NCBI GenBank assembly: GCA_964598725.1
Contig: CAZRCW010000001.1
Location: 248,001-312,000, forward strand
Source of the DNA: JAGOTP01 sp964598725
GTDB taxonomy: Bacteria > Patescibacteriota > Patescibacteriia > 2-12-FULL-60-25
Direction of reading: 5' to 3'
DNA length: 64,000 nt
Shown: piece after piece, positions 35,333 through 44,280 of the stretch
Numbering within the stretch: the stretch's first letter is position 1
How the letters are laid out: every line of letters starts with the position of its first letter
Notes under the pieces: generated by a model
Databases searched by the model: none
Seen by the model: only the letters and a program-made list of their open reading frames with translations
Told to the model about the DNA's origin: nothing
Translations under genes and position numbers: made by a program

Positions 35333-36226
35333 GAAAAGCTGCCATTTTTGGGTGTTGGCAGAAGTCTGTAAAAATCCGTCTTTTGTGAGTCGGCCAAGCA
35401 TGGCGAGGAGCCAATCCGTGTCCTTAGTCGCATCAAAATCAGCATCAATTCGCTTTGCAATCGTAGCGAAATCTAAACCGGCTTTTGAATCTTTGATCGC
35501 TTTCAAAATACGTCCGCGGTAAATGCGATCTGGGTACTTTTTTCCAGCATGGATCTTCTCGTTCGCTTGTTTGATCGTACGTTTCGGGACTTCGACGGTG
35601 TTTTCTAAAAAGAGTTTGGCACTTTTGCATTCAGTGCGGAGCGGACAGATCGCGCATTGCGGAGACTTGGTACAGATCCTTGTCGCAAGATCAAAGATAG
35701 CTTGTGGGAGATCATAAAAGTTCCCTGTCGTGGGTAGAAAATCTTTTGCGGCCTCACGAATAGGTTTATCGTCCGTGAGTTGCGGGAAGGGGATACCGAG
35801 AAAGACGCGGCCGAGCACGCGACGGATGTTGGTATCGATCGGCAGCGTTCGTTGTTTTAAAGAAAAAGCAGCCAGGGCAGCGGCGGTATACGGCCCGATC
35901 CCTTTCAATGCAAGCCATTCTGTTTCATTTTTTGGTTCGCCATGGGTCGCAACGTGTTGCGCGATCGAACGGAGCATAAGACCACGGCGGTTATAGCCAA
36001 GTCCGGACCAGGCGTGGATGACCTCATCCGTTTTTGCTTTGGAGAGTGTTTGCCAATTCGGGAATTGTTTCAGCCAGCGTTCGTAGTACCCAATGACGCG
36101 CAAGACTTGTGTTTGCTGCAGCATGACCTCACTTACAAGAATCGCATACGCATCTCGCGTGTGACGCCATGGGAGATCTCGTCCGTTTGTTTTGTACCAA
36201 GCGAGTAGGGTTTGGGCAGGGGACAT
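35315..36226 (-). CDS. mutY: A/G-specific adenine glycosylase
   Basis: 303 aa. Catalytic Glu in VSEVMLQQTQV (about 33-43), helix-hairpin-helix ALKGIGPYTAAALAAF, catalytic Asp in PIDTNIRRVLGR, and an iron-sulfur cluster motif CTKSPQCAICPLRTEC. The first cluster gap is 5 residues where MutY usually has 6. The Nudix-like 8-oxoG recognition domain is replaced by ~100 residues with a winged-helix look. It removes A opposite 8-oxoG. Its start overlaps the stop of the upstream gene by one base. Confidence 0.88.
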   Translation of the reverse strand: MSPAQTLLAWYKTNGRDLPWRHTRDAYAILVSEVMLQQTQVLRVIGYYERWLKQFPNWQTLSKAKTDEVIHAWSGLGYNRRGLMLRSIAQHVATHGEPKNETEWLALKGIGPYTAAALAAFSLKQRTLPIDTNIRRVLGRVFLGIPFPQLTDDKPIREAAKDFLPTTGNFYDLPQAIFDLATRICTKSPQCAICPLRTECKSAKLFLENTVEVPKRTIKQANEKIHAGKKYPDRIYRGRILKAIKDSKAGLDFATIAKRIDADFDATKDTDWLLAMLGRLTKDGFLQTSANTQKWQLFVDTQG

Positions 36227-36918
36227 TACTCAGCAGCAAACAACAAGGTCGACAGGCTGTCCAGGACGCGTGCTTGGGTCATCTGGCCGGTGAGTTTAAT
36301 CCAGATCAAGTGGGTTGGGGTGCCGCGACGTTGGGTACGCAGGACGAGCACGCTTGAACCGTCAGAAGCGGTGCCACGGGTTCCGGTAATGAGCGTTTGA
36401 TTCAAGCGGTAGTTGATCGCTTCGGTGGAGCTCAAGTAGCGGGTCAGATCATCGGCACGGGTCTGATCGTAACGCGTAATCGAAAGCCAGGCAGCGGTTG
36501 CACCGTCTACGAAGGTGGTTGATTGGATCAACGTGTCGGTACTGGTTGTGATGGCAAAACTTGGGGTTCGGATCGAAATGCCAAGCGGAAACGAAATCGT
36601 CTGAGACCAGCGTTTGGCTTGCGCGGAGGTGATGAGTGGGGTTGCTCGGTCAAGCGTGTCTTGTTCTTGGGTGATGGTGTTCAACAGATCGCGTGTAGCT
36701 GAAGCGTTTCTGACAGCCGCTTCGACCGTTCGATTTGCCTCCGCGATGAACTGATCGTGTTGTTGCTGGAGATTTGTGACGCGTGATTCTTCGGCGGCCA
36801 GTTTTTGTTCGAGTGCTTCGCGATCGTGTTTGGCATTTAGCAACACACTCCCGATGCCGAGACTGGCGGCTAAGGCACCGAGTAAGATCCAAACAAGAAT
36901 CGCGAGAGACCGACGCAT
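36226..36918 (-). CDS. membrane-anchored coiled-coil protein, unknown
   Basis: About 230 aa. One N-terminal helix SLAILVWILLGALAASLGIGSVLL, a coiled coil (REALEQKLAAEESRVTNLQQQHDQFIAEANRTVEAAV), then a beta-rich domain with repeated ISIRTPSFAITTSTDTLIQS-type strands. No family recognised. Start at ATG 36918 (MRRSLAIL), with ATG 36927 and 36945 possible. Coupled to mutY by a TAATG overlap. Confidence 0.55.
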   Translation of the reverse strand: MRRSLAILVWILLGALAASLGIGSVLLNAKHDREALEQKLAAEESRVTNLQQQHDQFIAEANRTVEAAVRNASATRDLLNTITQEQDTLDRATPLITSAQAKRWSQTISFPLGISIRTPSFAITTSTDTLIQSTTFVDGATAAWLSITRYDQTRADDLTRYLSSTEAINYRLNQTLITGTRGTASDGSSVLVLRTQRRGTPTHLIWIKLTGQMTQARVLDSLSTLLFAAE

Positions 36919-36973
36919 AGGCATCATTCTAGTCGAAGCGATCAAAAGAAGAAATGGAGCAACTGTGTATGCA

Positions 36974-37585
36974 TTAGGTTCCGGCGAGGAAAACGTGCAA
37001 GCGCGCCTGAGCGACAGGATCGTGTTGGAGACGGAGCAGGGTCAGCATGACTTCCGAACGACGTAGGCCATTTGTGAGGCTGAGCCGGTAGGCTTCTTCG
37101 AGAGGCGTTTCAATAATCTCGATGTGTTCGGTTGCGTCATGTGTTGTGATATTGGTACTTGGGACAAGATCGGCCGCAAGGTAGATAAAGCTATTGAACG
37201 TGATCAATCCGCCATAGGTTTGCGTATCCCAAAGAAAGAGTCGACCTGCTTCGTAGCCGATTTCTTCTCGGAGTTCACGCCGAGCGGCGTCTTCCGGCTC
37301 TTCGCCTGGATCAACGCGTCCACCGGGAGCATCGGTAAACGCATCCATTCGTCCGAGTTGCTGTTCACGCACGAGGAATAGGCTCGTTGGAGAGCTGAAG
37401 GCTAAAACGGCGACCGTGTCTGGACGGATACAACGCTCGAAGGTGACCGTATCGCCAGAAGCTAAGGGTTGTTGCCATTGATAGACGGTGAGCAATGGTC
37501 CTTGGTAGTGCGGAGCTTGATCTCGAAACGAAAGCGAGTTCATAAAGGTGTCCGTATCGTATAACTTCGTCTGAACTAGTACCAT
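36974..37585 (-). CDS. Nudix hydrolase, ADP-ribose pyrophosphatase-like
   Basis: 203 aa with Nudix box GGRVDPGEEPEDAARRELREEIGY (about 88-111). The preceding CIRPDTVAVLAFSS...FLVREQQLGRMDAFTDAPGG fits ADP-ribose pyrophosphatases (NudF-like). Start at 37585 or at ATG 37543 (MNSLSF); neither has an SD. Confidence 0.8.
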   Translation of the reverse strand: MVLVQTKLYDTDTFMNSLSFRDQAPHYQGPLLTVYQWQQPLASGDTVTFERCIRPDTVAVLAFSSPTSLFLVREQQLGRMDAFTDAPGGRVDPGEEPEDAARRELREEIGYEAGRLFLWDTQTYGGLITFNSFIYLAADLVPSTNITTHDATEHIEIIETPLEEAYRLSLTNGLRRSEVMLTLLRLQHDPVAQARLHVFLAGT

Positions 37586-37710
37586 TATTCAAGTTGCATG
37601 GAACATCCAAGGGTATAGTTACTAGCGGTTTCGTCAAAACGAGCAACCGGTTAAAGCCTAGAAAAAAGCCTAGTTAAGCGCTAGAATGCGGATGATCACT
37701 TTCCAATTTT

Positions 37711-38154
37711 ATGCAAATCAAAGAACTCGGACATGTTGTGTTGTACGTAAGCCAACTGGAGCGTTCGGCGAACTTCTATCGCGATACGCTTGGGTTTCGC
37801 GAGATCGCCCGCCGTCCTGGGATGGCCTTGTTCTCATCCGGACGAACCCATCATGAATTGTTGTTGATCGAGATCGGTGGCGAACCACAGCCGAAACGCT
37901 ATCCAACGCCAGGCTTGTATCACATCGGTTTCAAGATCGGTGATTCTACGGAAGAAGCAAAAGTTGCCTACAAAGAATTGGAAGACAAGGGGGTGCCGAT
38001 CGTTGGAACGGGGGATCACGGGGTGACGCATAGCATCTACGTGCTTGATCCAGATGGAAATGAATTGGAGCTCTACGCGGATGTGTCGGATGCCTGGAAG
38101 ACAGATCCACTTGCGGTTCTGACGCCTGTTCGTGGACTTGATTTAGAACACTAA
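37711..38154 (+). CDS. VOC/glyoxalase-family protein
   Basis: 147 aa with two beta-alpha-beta-beta-beta modules: IKELGHVVLYVSQLERSANFYRDTLGF (first metal His) and YHIGFKI...HGVTHSIYVLDPDGNELELY (second His and terminal Glu). This is the layout of ring-cleaving dioxygenase/glyoxalase-like enzymes; the substrate is unknown. No SD; first of three close plus-strand genes. Confidence 0.85.
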   Translation: MQIKELGHVVLYVSQLERSANFYRDTLGFREIARRPGMALFSSGRTHHELLLIEIGGEPQPKRYPTPGLYHIGFKIGDSTEEAKVAYKELEDKGVPIVGTGDHGVTHSIYVLDPDGNELELYADVSDAWKTDPLAVLTPVRGLDLEH

Positions 38155-38157
38155 GCT

Positions 38158-38919
38158 ATGCCCAACCCTCTCCTTGCCGATCGGTCGAAGGAACGCCCAC
38201 GCATTCCACCGGGTGGTGGATACCTCATTCTTGCGGCTGTGTTTTTGTTCTTGCCGCCTATCGTCTACCAAGACCGGCCAACGGCGCATCATGTACGAAC
38301 GCAAGCGATGGTGACGAAGTACGTCACCAGCTCAACGGCGCACGGGCTCGTGTTTTCTCCCGTACTCACGTTCAGCGATCAGCAAGGACGGGTACAAGAT
38401 GTAACGCTTCCGTCTTCGGCCAGCCAGAAACTGCTTCCGGAAGGTGAGGCGGTCTTCGTCTCGTATCTCGACACATCATCCACGCAACTTATTCTTGAAA
38501 ACGATCCCTACCAAGCGTTTACGAGAAACGTGTTCCGCGTTATCGCTATCCCGCATGCGCTCTTGGGTTTCTGCTTGCTTGGGCTCTATCTAGCGAAAGG
38601 GCGTACCACCTTGCTGGATTGGAGTATGTTCGGGGCAAAGATTGCCCTGCCTTGGCTACTGGGAATCAGTTTCTTGGTTTATGCTTTCTGGCCGTCTTCA
38701 GGTCCGGCTGTCACAAGCTTTTCATTCCATGCGAATTCGGGTAGCCCGGCAACGGGTCTACAGACGCTCGCCGTTCTCTTTTTCGTGGGCTATTTCCTTT
38801 GGTACGTTTTGCAGTGGCCGCTTATGATCGTGCGTGCTGCGTTCAAAGGGTATAGATCGTACAAACGGAATCCGTCGGAGCCGCTACCGGATGTTGCGCC
38901 ACGCGATAAGTGGTTATAA
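38158..38919 (+). CDS. DUF3592 membrane protein
   Basis: 253 aa. An N-terminal helix, then an extracytoplasmic beta segment AMVTKYVTSSTAHGLVFSPVLTFSDQQGRVQDVTLPSS...EGEAVFVSYLDTSS characteristic of DUF3592, then helices (AIPHALLGFCLLGLYL, ALPWLLGISFLVYAFW, LAVLFFVGYFLWYVL). Function unknown. Three bases after the VOC gene. Confidence 0.7.
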   Translation: MPNPLLADRSKERPRIPPGGGYLILAAVFLFLPPIVYQDRPTAHHVRTQAMVTKYVTSSTAHGLVFSPVLTFSDQQGRVQDVTLPSSASQKLLPEGEAVFVSYLDTSSTQLILENDPYQAFTRNVFRVIAIPHALLGFCLLGLYLAKGRTTLLDWSMFGAKIALPWLLGISFLVYAFWPSSGPAVTSFSFHANSGSPATGLQTLAVLFFVGYFLWYVLQWPLMIVRAAFKGYRSYKRNPSEPLPDVAPRDKWL

Positions 38920-38922
38920 CTC

Positions 38923-39750
38923 ATGAATATTCGTCGTATGAAGTCTCAGTCTTCTCAAAAGGTACGCTTGGCGTTTGGGTTCTGTGCAGTGATTCTTGTG
39001 ATCGCTGCAGCTCTTTGGTTGCGTCACTCACGACAAATCCCAGCACCTCCAAGCGAAGCTGTACACATAACCCCTTCTTCAACGACGGCCGTTCCGCTCT
39101 CCTCCTTCACGCAAGAAGATCGCGAACGGGTTGAGTTCAATGCGAAAGGAGGGATGCTTCCTCAGCTCATCGGTCGCTCGTTTGAGTGGTCTTTGCCGGC
39201 GGGGGTGGATGCGGCTCAATTCCGAACGGCCTATCGATTGAAGTTCAATGTTTTATTCGGTGTGGTGCAACAAGGAAATACTGGTTTAATGTTCACGAAT
39301 GAAGATGGGTCACTCTATCAAGGCCCTGCATCGTTTGTTGGCTTGATCGCTTCGTTCGACGAAGGTGATACCTGGAAAGTGTCACTTCCTCTCCCTACCT
39401 CAACTCTACAAGCAGGGGAGAGCCCTGTCCGGCTGAACGTTGTTGGTCTTGGGTTTGATGAAAAACGACAGGGATATGTAGCTGATGTGGCGGATGATCG
39501 TGGAGCGGGTAGCGGCGAGGGGATTCTTATGCGCTTCTTCTCACGGGATGCACAGACCTGGACGCGTGATGCGGCCTGTTATTACCTCCTTCCTGAGCGG
39601 TACTACACCTCAGACTCGTATCCGCATGAGCCAGCAACGACAACTTCCGAAACACAGCCTACGATCGGTGAACTCAAACGGCCATTCGAATTACGCACCA
39701 CAGATTGTCCAACGTACGTGCAAGGCCTAGATCATCTCCAAGCGACCTAA
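38923..39750 (+). CDS. membrane-anchored extracytoplasmic protein, unknown
   Basis: 275 aa. A single anchor LAFGFCAVILVIAAALWL near the N-terminus, a Pro/Ser/Thr linker, and a ~200-residue domain (FEWSLPAGVDAAQFRTAYRLKFNVLFGVV...). Two Cys lie near the C-terminus (DAACYYLL, TTDCPTY). No family recognised. Three bases after the DUF3592 gene; ends with a strong terminator. Confidence 0.6.
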   Translation: MNIRRMKSQSSQKVRLAFGFCAVILVIAAALWLRHSRQIPAPPSEAVHITPSSTTAVPLSSFTQEDRERVEFNAKGGMLPQLIGRSFEWSLPAGVDAAQFRTAYRLKFNVLFGVVQQGNTGLMFTNEDGSLYQGPASFVGLIASFDEGDTWKVSLPLPTSTLQAGESPVRLNVVGLGFDEKRQGYVADVADDRGAGSGEGILMRFFSRDAQTWTRDAACYYLLPERYYTSDSYPHEPATTTSETQPTIGELKRPFELRTTDCPTYVQGLDHLQAT

Positions 39751-39758
39751 GAAAAGCA

Positions 39759-39789
39759 ATTCACCCCACTCGAAATGAGTGGGGTGAAT
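39759..39789. terminator. bidirectional terminator
   Basis: ATTCACCCCACTC / GAGTGGGGTGAAT, perfect 13-bp stem, loop GAAAT. Confidence 0.9.
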
Positions 39790-39798
39790 GCTTGTTGG

Positions 39799-40374
39799 TT
39801 AGGGATTGGTTGAGCTCGCAGTTGCCATCAGTCCCTTATCTTGATCGATACTCGTCGTATTCTGCCGTTCATTGTTTAGCGAGAAGTCGTTGAAAGTCAC
39901 GATGGGTTGGCCTTCTTTGTAGTTGGTGAAGAACGCGTCAGGCATGTCATCCACCTGCGTACGCCAGTCTTTGCCGTAGAGCTGTTCGGCGACCTCTTCG
40001 GTCTTCAACCAGCGGAGAACGCCACCACGTGTGATGACGTAGACTTTGGGATCGGTATCGATCTTGATCAAGCGTACGCCTGGTTTGTAGGTCACGTTGC
40101 CCCCAAGAGAGGTCTTCATGAGTTCCGCATCCGCGATTTGCTTCACGTATGAGAAGGTGTTGAACCAAGAAAGGTAGGTCTTATCGTTTGGAAAGACGTA
40201 GCGTTTGCCATCTGAGCCGAGGTAATAGACGGTTGTGTAAGACGTCCCTTTAATCAGATGACCATTGGTCGGGTCGGGAACTTTTGCAGGAGCGCTGGGT
40301 GAAGCAGTTTTTGAGCAACCGGCACCAGCCAAAGCTAAGAACAGAATACTTGAAAGCAAGAGGAGCTTTTTCAT
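39799..40374 (-). CDS. predicted lipoprotein with CPR surface repeat
   Basis: 191 aa. Signal peptide KKLLLLSSILFLALAGAGC, lipobox AGAGC. The mature part has GTSYTTVYYLGSDGKRYVFPNDKTYLSWF and KPGVRLIKIDTDPKVYVITRGGVLRWL, a beta-hairpin module repeated in many CPR surface proteins. Function unknown, probably envelope attachment. Follows the DUF3095 gene by 7 bases. Confidence 0.75.
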   Translation of the reverse strand: MKKLLLLSSILFLALAGAGCSKTASPSAPAKVPDPTNGHLIKGTSYTTVYYLGSDGKRYVFPNDKTYLSWFNTFSYVKQIADAELMKTSLGGNVTYKPGVRLIKIDTDPKVYVITRGGVLRWLKTEEVAEQLYGKDWRTQVDDMPDAFFTNYKEGQPIVTFNDFSLNNERQNTTSIDQDKGLMATASSTNP

Positions 40375-40381
40375 ATACAGA

Positions 40382-41572
40382 TTAGTCTACCTCTTTTTCT
40401 ACCTTTTTGCGTAGCTTGTCTTTGATTTGGGTCGCTGCTTGGGTATAGCCGCCACTTGTGCCGTCAACGAAGTGAAGATGCTTCGTTCGTAGATCTTGGA
40501 CGTAACAGGTCATGATCGTCGACGAGCAGATGGCGAGTCCGTAGTGGATTTTTCCTTTGGCTTCCAGTTCTGACAGAAAAACATCGAGCGCTTGTCGTTG
40601 CTTATTCGTGCCACTGATAATCGTGTAGAGCGTGCCCGTGAGACCGATCGTGTTGGTTGAGGCGATGAGTTCCCGAATGTATTTCTTTGGATCAAACCAG
40701 AAGAGTTTACGTCGCAGCAAGAAAACACCGGCGCTGCCGATGGCTTTGATCGTTTCACTCAGGAGTTCGGTGATCGAAGGCGAGCCGGTTGCGAGCAAAG
40801 ACTTCATGCGTAAGCGGCGAAAGGGGACGCCTGAAACAAGCGAGGAAGGATGAACGGGATGGCGTGATTCACGTTCACCGTAGAGTTCCGTCAGCTGTTT
40901 TAAAATGGAGCTGTAGATCGAGGCTTGGTCTTTTTCTTTGATCACTTGCACGACTAAACAAACGATCTCTTTCTCCGAGGTTTTCGGTTGAATCTCTTTC
41001 CAACGGCAGGTGAGACCGTTCAAATCGACCGGATAGGCGAAATCACCTGCATCGCTGGATTCATCATTGAACTTGGTTTTAATGTATTTCTCCGCTTCGA
41101 CGAGACCGTTCCCAAGAATGATCGCTTGCCGATACCCCTTTGAAACCGCCCATTTAGCGATCTTGAGTTGGGACTTGGTTTTATGAATCAAACTCGCGCT
41201 GACCGAACCGACGCGTAAACGAAGATCGTAGGCGGTCTTCACGTTGGTTTGGAGGGTTGAGAGGGCGGAGATCGTTTCTTTTACGAGCGAGTCTGGGACG
41301 AGGATCGTCGCTCCATCACCGCCGTAGAAGAAGGGGATCTCGGTCTTCTCGCGCCGAGCGATATTCAAACAGGCGATAACACAGCTCGCGGCGATCGTGT
41401 TCACGTCTTCGAAGCGGCCGCTCATGACGGCTTTGGTGGAGCCTTTGATATCCGCGACCACGATGTGCCAGGAACCGGGGAGATCTTGGAAGGAGTCGAG
41501 TGAATTAGAAAGCAGGGATTCGAGCGTACCTGTGTAGGCGGGGAGCTCTTCGTAGAAGGAGCGATCTTTCAT
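40382..41572 (-). CDS. DUF3095 protein (nucleotidyl-cyclase-like N-terminus)
   Basis: 396 aa. HIVVADIKGSTKAV (about 36-49) and FFYGGDGATILVPDSL resemble the metal-binding and catalytic loops of class III cyclases, as in DUF3095. It then has CRWKEIQP and a long C-terminal helical part. Whether it makes a cyclic nucleotide is not known. Cytoplasmic; co-directional with the lipoprotein gene that follows. Confidence 0.75.
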   Translation of the reverse strand: MKDRSFYEELPAYTGTLESLLSNSLDSFQDLPGSWHIVVADIKGSTKAVMSGRFEDVNTIAASCVIACLNIARREKTEIPFFYGGDGATILVPDSLVKETISALSTLQTNVKTAYDLRLRVGSVSASLIHKTKSQLKIAKWAVSKGYRQAIILGNGLVEAEKYIKTKFNDESSDAGDFAYPVDLNGLTCRWKEIQPKTSEKEIVCLVVQVIKEKDQASIYSSILKQLTELYGERESRHPVHPSSLVSGVPFRRLRMKSLLATGSPSITELLSETIKAIGSAGVFLLRRKLFWFDPKKYIRELIASTNTIGLTGTLYTIISGTNKQRQALDVFLSELEAKGKIHYGLAICSSTIMTCYVQDLRTKHLHFVDGTSGGYTQAATQIKDKLRKKVEKEVD

Positions 41573-41697
41573 AGTACGGAGGTCAGTGTACGTCTTTCAC
41601 TTCTCTCAGAACAGGCGTTGGGAGAAGAAGCGTACGGATCGTTTCATGATAGAATGAGAGAGGTTACAAGAATTTATCCTCTATCTCTTGTTTTTTC

Positions 41698-42657
41698 ATG
41701 TCTGTTCTTTCTCGTCGAGCGGCGCTCTTGCCTGCTCTTTCTCTCGTACTCGTTCTATTTGGTGGGGGTTGTAGCTCTCCATCAAGAAATGAAAAAGCCG
41801 TCCCAGAAGCTGCAACTACCGCTCCTTTGATGGAGAAGATGCAAAATCCACGTGTCATCGGTACCGCCCGTGATGCGCTTGCTTTCTACCAGAAGATCCG
41901 AGCTTCGTTTGATCAAACGACGCCAAATCTCTATCTCTCCTTGGTTCGGTATCAGGATCCAAAGGACCAAGACAAGCAGAATCTTATTGACGAGTGGCAG
42001 GATGCGAGTTGGCGTCAAGATGAAAGAGACTCGGCCTATCCTGATATCTCACAAAATGAGCTGGTTGGTTTTGCGATGAATGGGGATCAAGCAGCCTATC
42101 ACTACGTTGTTCGGGGGTATGGAACTTCAAGGATAAACATCCAGTCTTTGTTGTTCGTGCGTGAGAACGGATTCTGGAAAGTAATTGCTGATGTAAACCA
42201 AGATTCAATCGCCGTGGAGACGACTCCGGAGAAGCAGCAGCAAGCATTCAGGGACTATACAGATACTTTTTTCCGAAGAAATGAATCGGCATGGGGCGTT
42301 TATCGCTACGCTGACGAGACGCATTTAACGCATCTTATATTAGGGGATGTGGATCTCCTCACGCTCGCGAGTGGAACCGTGGCAACACTTCCTTATCGGT
42401 CTACCTATCGCATGAGCCTTTCTGAAAAAGGGATCGAACAGATCGCGGGACATGTGAACATCAATACGGACGGATATGGATATGGGCTCAGTTTTGACTC
42501 GCCTGTGACTCAAACCGCTGAACAAACGTTTATAAAAAATCTGGATTTTCCAGAATCAACACGAGGAAAAGACATTACGATGGTTGTACGACTAACAGGG
42601 GAGAATGACTTCGATGTACGCGAAGTGCGAACCATTCTTTTCCGTTTTGGGAAATAA
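41698..42657 (+). CDS. predicted lipoprotein, related to 29481-30080
   Basis: 319 aa. Signal peptide LLPALSLVLVLFGGGC, lipobox GGGC. The segment ASFDQTTPNLYLSLVRYQDPKD...AAYHYVVRGYGTSRINIQSLLFVRENGFWKVIA parallels the lipoprotein at 29.5 kb. A second ~150-residue domain follows. Unknown function, envelope located. Confidence 0.7.
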   Translation: MSVLSRRAALLPALSLVLVLFGGGCSSPSRNEKAVPEAATTAPLMEKMQNPRVIGTARDALAFYQKIRASFDQTTPNLYLSLVRYQDPKDQDKQNLIDEWQDASWRQDERDSAYPDISQNELVGFAMNGDQAAYHYVVRGYGTSRINIQSLLFVRENGFWKVIADVNQDSIAVETTPEKQQQAFRDYTDTFFRRNESAWGVYRYADETHLTHLILGDVDLLTLASGTVATLPYRSTYRMSLSEKGIEQIAGHVNINTDGYGYGLSFDSPVTQTAEQTFIKNLDFPESTRGKDITMVVRLTGENDFDVREVRTILFRFGK

Positions 42658-42681
42658 AATAAAACCAGTCAGCTGAATGAA

Positions 42682-42714
42682 CCAAAAGAGCCTCTGAAGG
42701 AGAGGCTCTTTTGG
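42682..42714 (+). terminator. terminator
   Basis: CCAAAAGAGCCTCT / AGAGGCTCTTTTGG, perfect 14-bp stem, loop GAAGG. Confidence 0.92.
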
Positions 42715-42724
42715 GTTGTAATGA

Positions 42725-42754
42725 TTGACTTTTCTAATAATGTAAGCCTAATCT
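42725..42754 (+). promoter_or_regulatory. promoter of radical SAM gene
   Basis: TTGACT (42725-42730), 18 bp, TAATCT (42749-42754), 11 bases after the upstream terminator. Confidence 0.6.
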
Positions 42755-42802
42755 TACGTACCATCAGGACACGATGGGTGTTCAATCAAGGAGCGTCCAA
42801 GG

Positions 42803-43903
42803 ATGACCAGGGAAGAAGATCTTCCGCCGGAGTTCGATCTTCTGCGGAATGGCTATACCATGCGCGGGTGGGACTTCACCCGTGCACACGTCGCTGCAGC
42901 GATCCGGGATCACCGGATGCTGAACCCGGCCTTCGAGCTGGGAACGAACATCTGTCCGTGGAACTGTGGGTTCTGCTTCACGGAGGATCCTGACAACAGC
43001 GAGGGTGTGAAGCGCCGGCTGGTGGGAGAGATGGCGCTCGAAGAGCGCCTCCACCTTCTCAGCGAGGCGCGTCTGCTCGGCGCGGAGAGCGTCAACTTCA
43101 TCGGTGCCGGTGAGCCGACGATCGACCCGTACTTCTGGGAGATCGTGGAACACATGGCAGTGCTCGGCATCACGCCGATCATCTACACGGAGGGAGCCCT
43201 CAAGCTGACGGATCGCCGCTTCGTGGATCGTCTCTACGAGGTCGGTGCGACGGTCGTGCTCAAGGTCAACTCGCTCCGGAACGAGGACTACCAGAACGCC
43301 ATCGTCGCGGGTCCTGTGGGGAGGAAGCGGTCGCCTGGGAAGAACTACTTCCAGGAGCGAGCCGTGGCTCTACGGAATCTGATCGCGGCCGGCTTCAACC
43401 GCGATACGCCCACCCGTCTCGCCTTCGACACGATCGTCTGTGACGAGAACAGGGCGGAGATCGCCGATCTGCATCGCTACGGGCGACGCAACAACATCTT
43501 CATCCTGTTCGTGAACTATCTTCCCTCCGGGAGGAGTACGGACCCGCTGCATGGGGCTCTCACCCGCACGCAGCAATTCGCCCTCTTCGACGAGCTGCGG
43601 AGGATCGACGAGCAGGAGTTCAGTCTCGTGCATCGCGCACACTTCCCGTACGCCGGCGGGACACCCTGCACCATCCGCGGACTCGGGCTCTACGTGAAGA
43701 TTCGCGGAGACGCCTTCGACTGCCCGGGGGAATCAGAGCGGCTCGGCAACATCCGGGAGACGTCGCTCGCGACCCTCTGGGAGCGACTTCGTCCCGTGAC
43801 CGAAGGGTTCGATGGCGGCTGCCATCCGCGGGACCTCTTCTGGAGGGAACATCCGGAGATGCAGGGCAGCGATGCTCGACGACATCTCCCGATTCTTCCG
43901 TAG
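42803..43903 (+). CDS. radical SAM enzyme (GC-rich island gene)
   Basis: 366 aa. The SAM-radical cluster motif is CPWNCGFCF (CxxxCxxC, about 51-59), followed by VNFIGAGEPTIDPYF (GGE-like) and IIYTEGALKL. The C-terminus has TPCTIRGLGLYVKIRGDAFDCPGESERLGNIRETSLATLWERL, resembling SPASM-type auxiliary segments but with few Cys. Such enzymes modify peptides or small molecules; the substrate is unknown. AAGGAG lies 9 bases before ATG 42803. GC-rich and monocistronic. Confidence 0.8.
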   Translation: MTREEDLPPEFDLLRNGYTMRGWDFTRAHVAAAIRDHRMLNPAFELGTNICPWNCGFCFTEDPDNSEGVKRRLVGEMALEERLHLLSEARLLGAESVNFIGAGEPTIDPYFWEIVEHMAVLGITPIIYTEGALKLTDRRFVDRLYEVGATVVLKVNSLRNEDYQNAIVAGPVGRKRSPGKNYFQERAVALRNLIAAGFNRDTPTRLAFDTIVCDENRAEIADLHRYGRRNNIFILFVNYLPSGRSTDPLHGALTRTQQFALFDELRRIDEQEFSLVHRAHFPYAGGTPCTIRGLGLYVKIRGDAFDCPGESERLGNIRETSLATLWERLRPVTEGFDGGCHPRDLFWREHPEMQGSDARRHLPILP

Positions 43904-43947
43904 TCCGCTGGGACTTCATTGCGAGAACAATCACACACTTCCTCTGC

Positions 43948-43995
43948 GCACCCGCAGGGACAGCACGCATCCTCTCGCGAACCTGTCCCGGGTGC
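43948..43995 (+). terminator. imperfect hairpin after radical SAM gene
   Basis: GCACCC-GCAG-GGACAG pairs with CTGTCCC-GGGTGC across an 18-base loop; T-rich bases follow at 43997-44008. Confidence 0.5.
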
Positions 43996-44023
43996 GTTGT
44001 CTGTTTTGTATACAAAAGAAAAT

Positions 44024-44069
44024 ACAAAAACACCTCCATCACTGGAAGTGTTCTTGTTGGAGGGGGTAG
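44024..44069. repeat. left copy of 46-bp direct repeat (att-like)
   Basis: Matches 49873-49918 at 44 of 46 positions. The right copy is the 3' end plus CCA of tRNA-Gly and its terminator; this copy holds only the last 12 bases of the tRNA. That is the geometry of an element integrated at a tRNA 3' end. Confidence 0.6.
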
Positions 44070-44180
44070 ATCAAAATAATTGTGTGCTCAATTTGATCAA
44101 TAAAAATCTGAATTCACTTAAGAACGACAACATGTCGTTAACAGATGAGGGGGCTAAAGAACTCACATTGTGAGTTCTTT
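44070..44180. other. gene-free hairpin cluster
   Basis: Three stems in a row: GATCAAA...TTTGATC (44069-44099), AACGACA-ACA-TGTCGTT (about 44123-44139) and AAAGAACTCAC-ATT-GTGAGTTCTTT (44156-44180, a perfect 11-bp terminator). No coding frame. It directly follows the left direct repeat. Confidence 0.55.
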
Positions 44181-44202
44181 TCGTTCCAAAATGGCTTAAA
44201 TA

Positions 44203-44231
44203 TTGACATTTTAATATTTTTCCTGTAAGAA
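44203..44231 (+). promoter_or_regulatory. promoter of glycosylase-like gene
   Basis: TTGACA (44203-44208), 17 bp, TAAGAA (44226-44231). Confidence 0.65.
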
Positions 44232-44280
44232 AGTGCTGCTGGTTGCAATGGGCGTGTGCCCATCCACACAGGAGAAGCCG

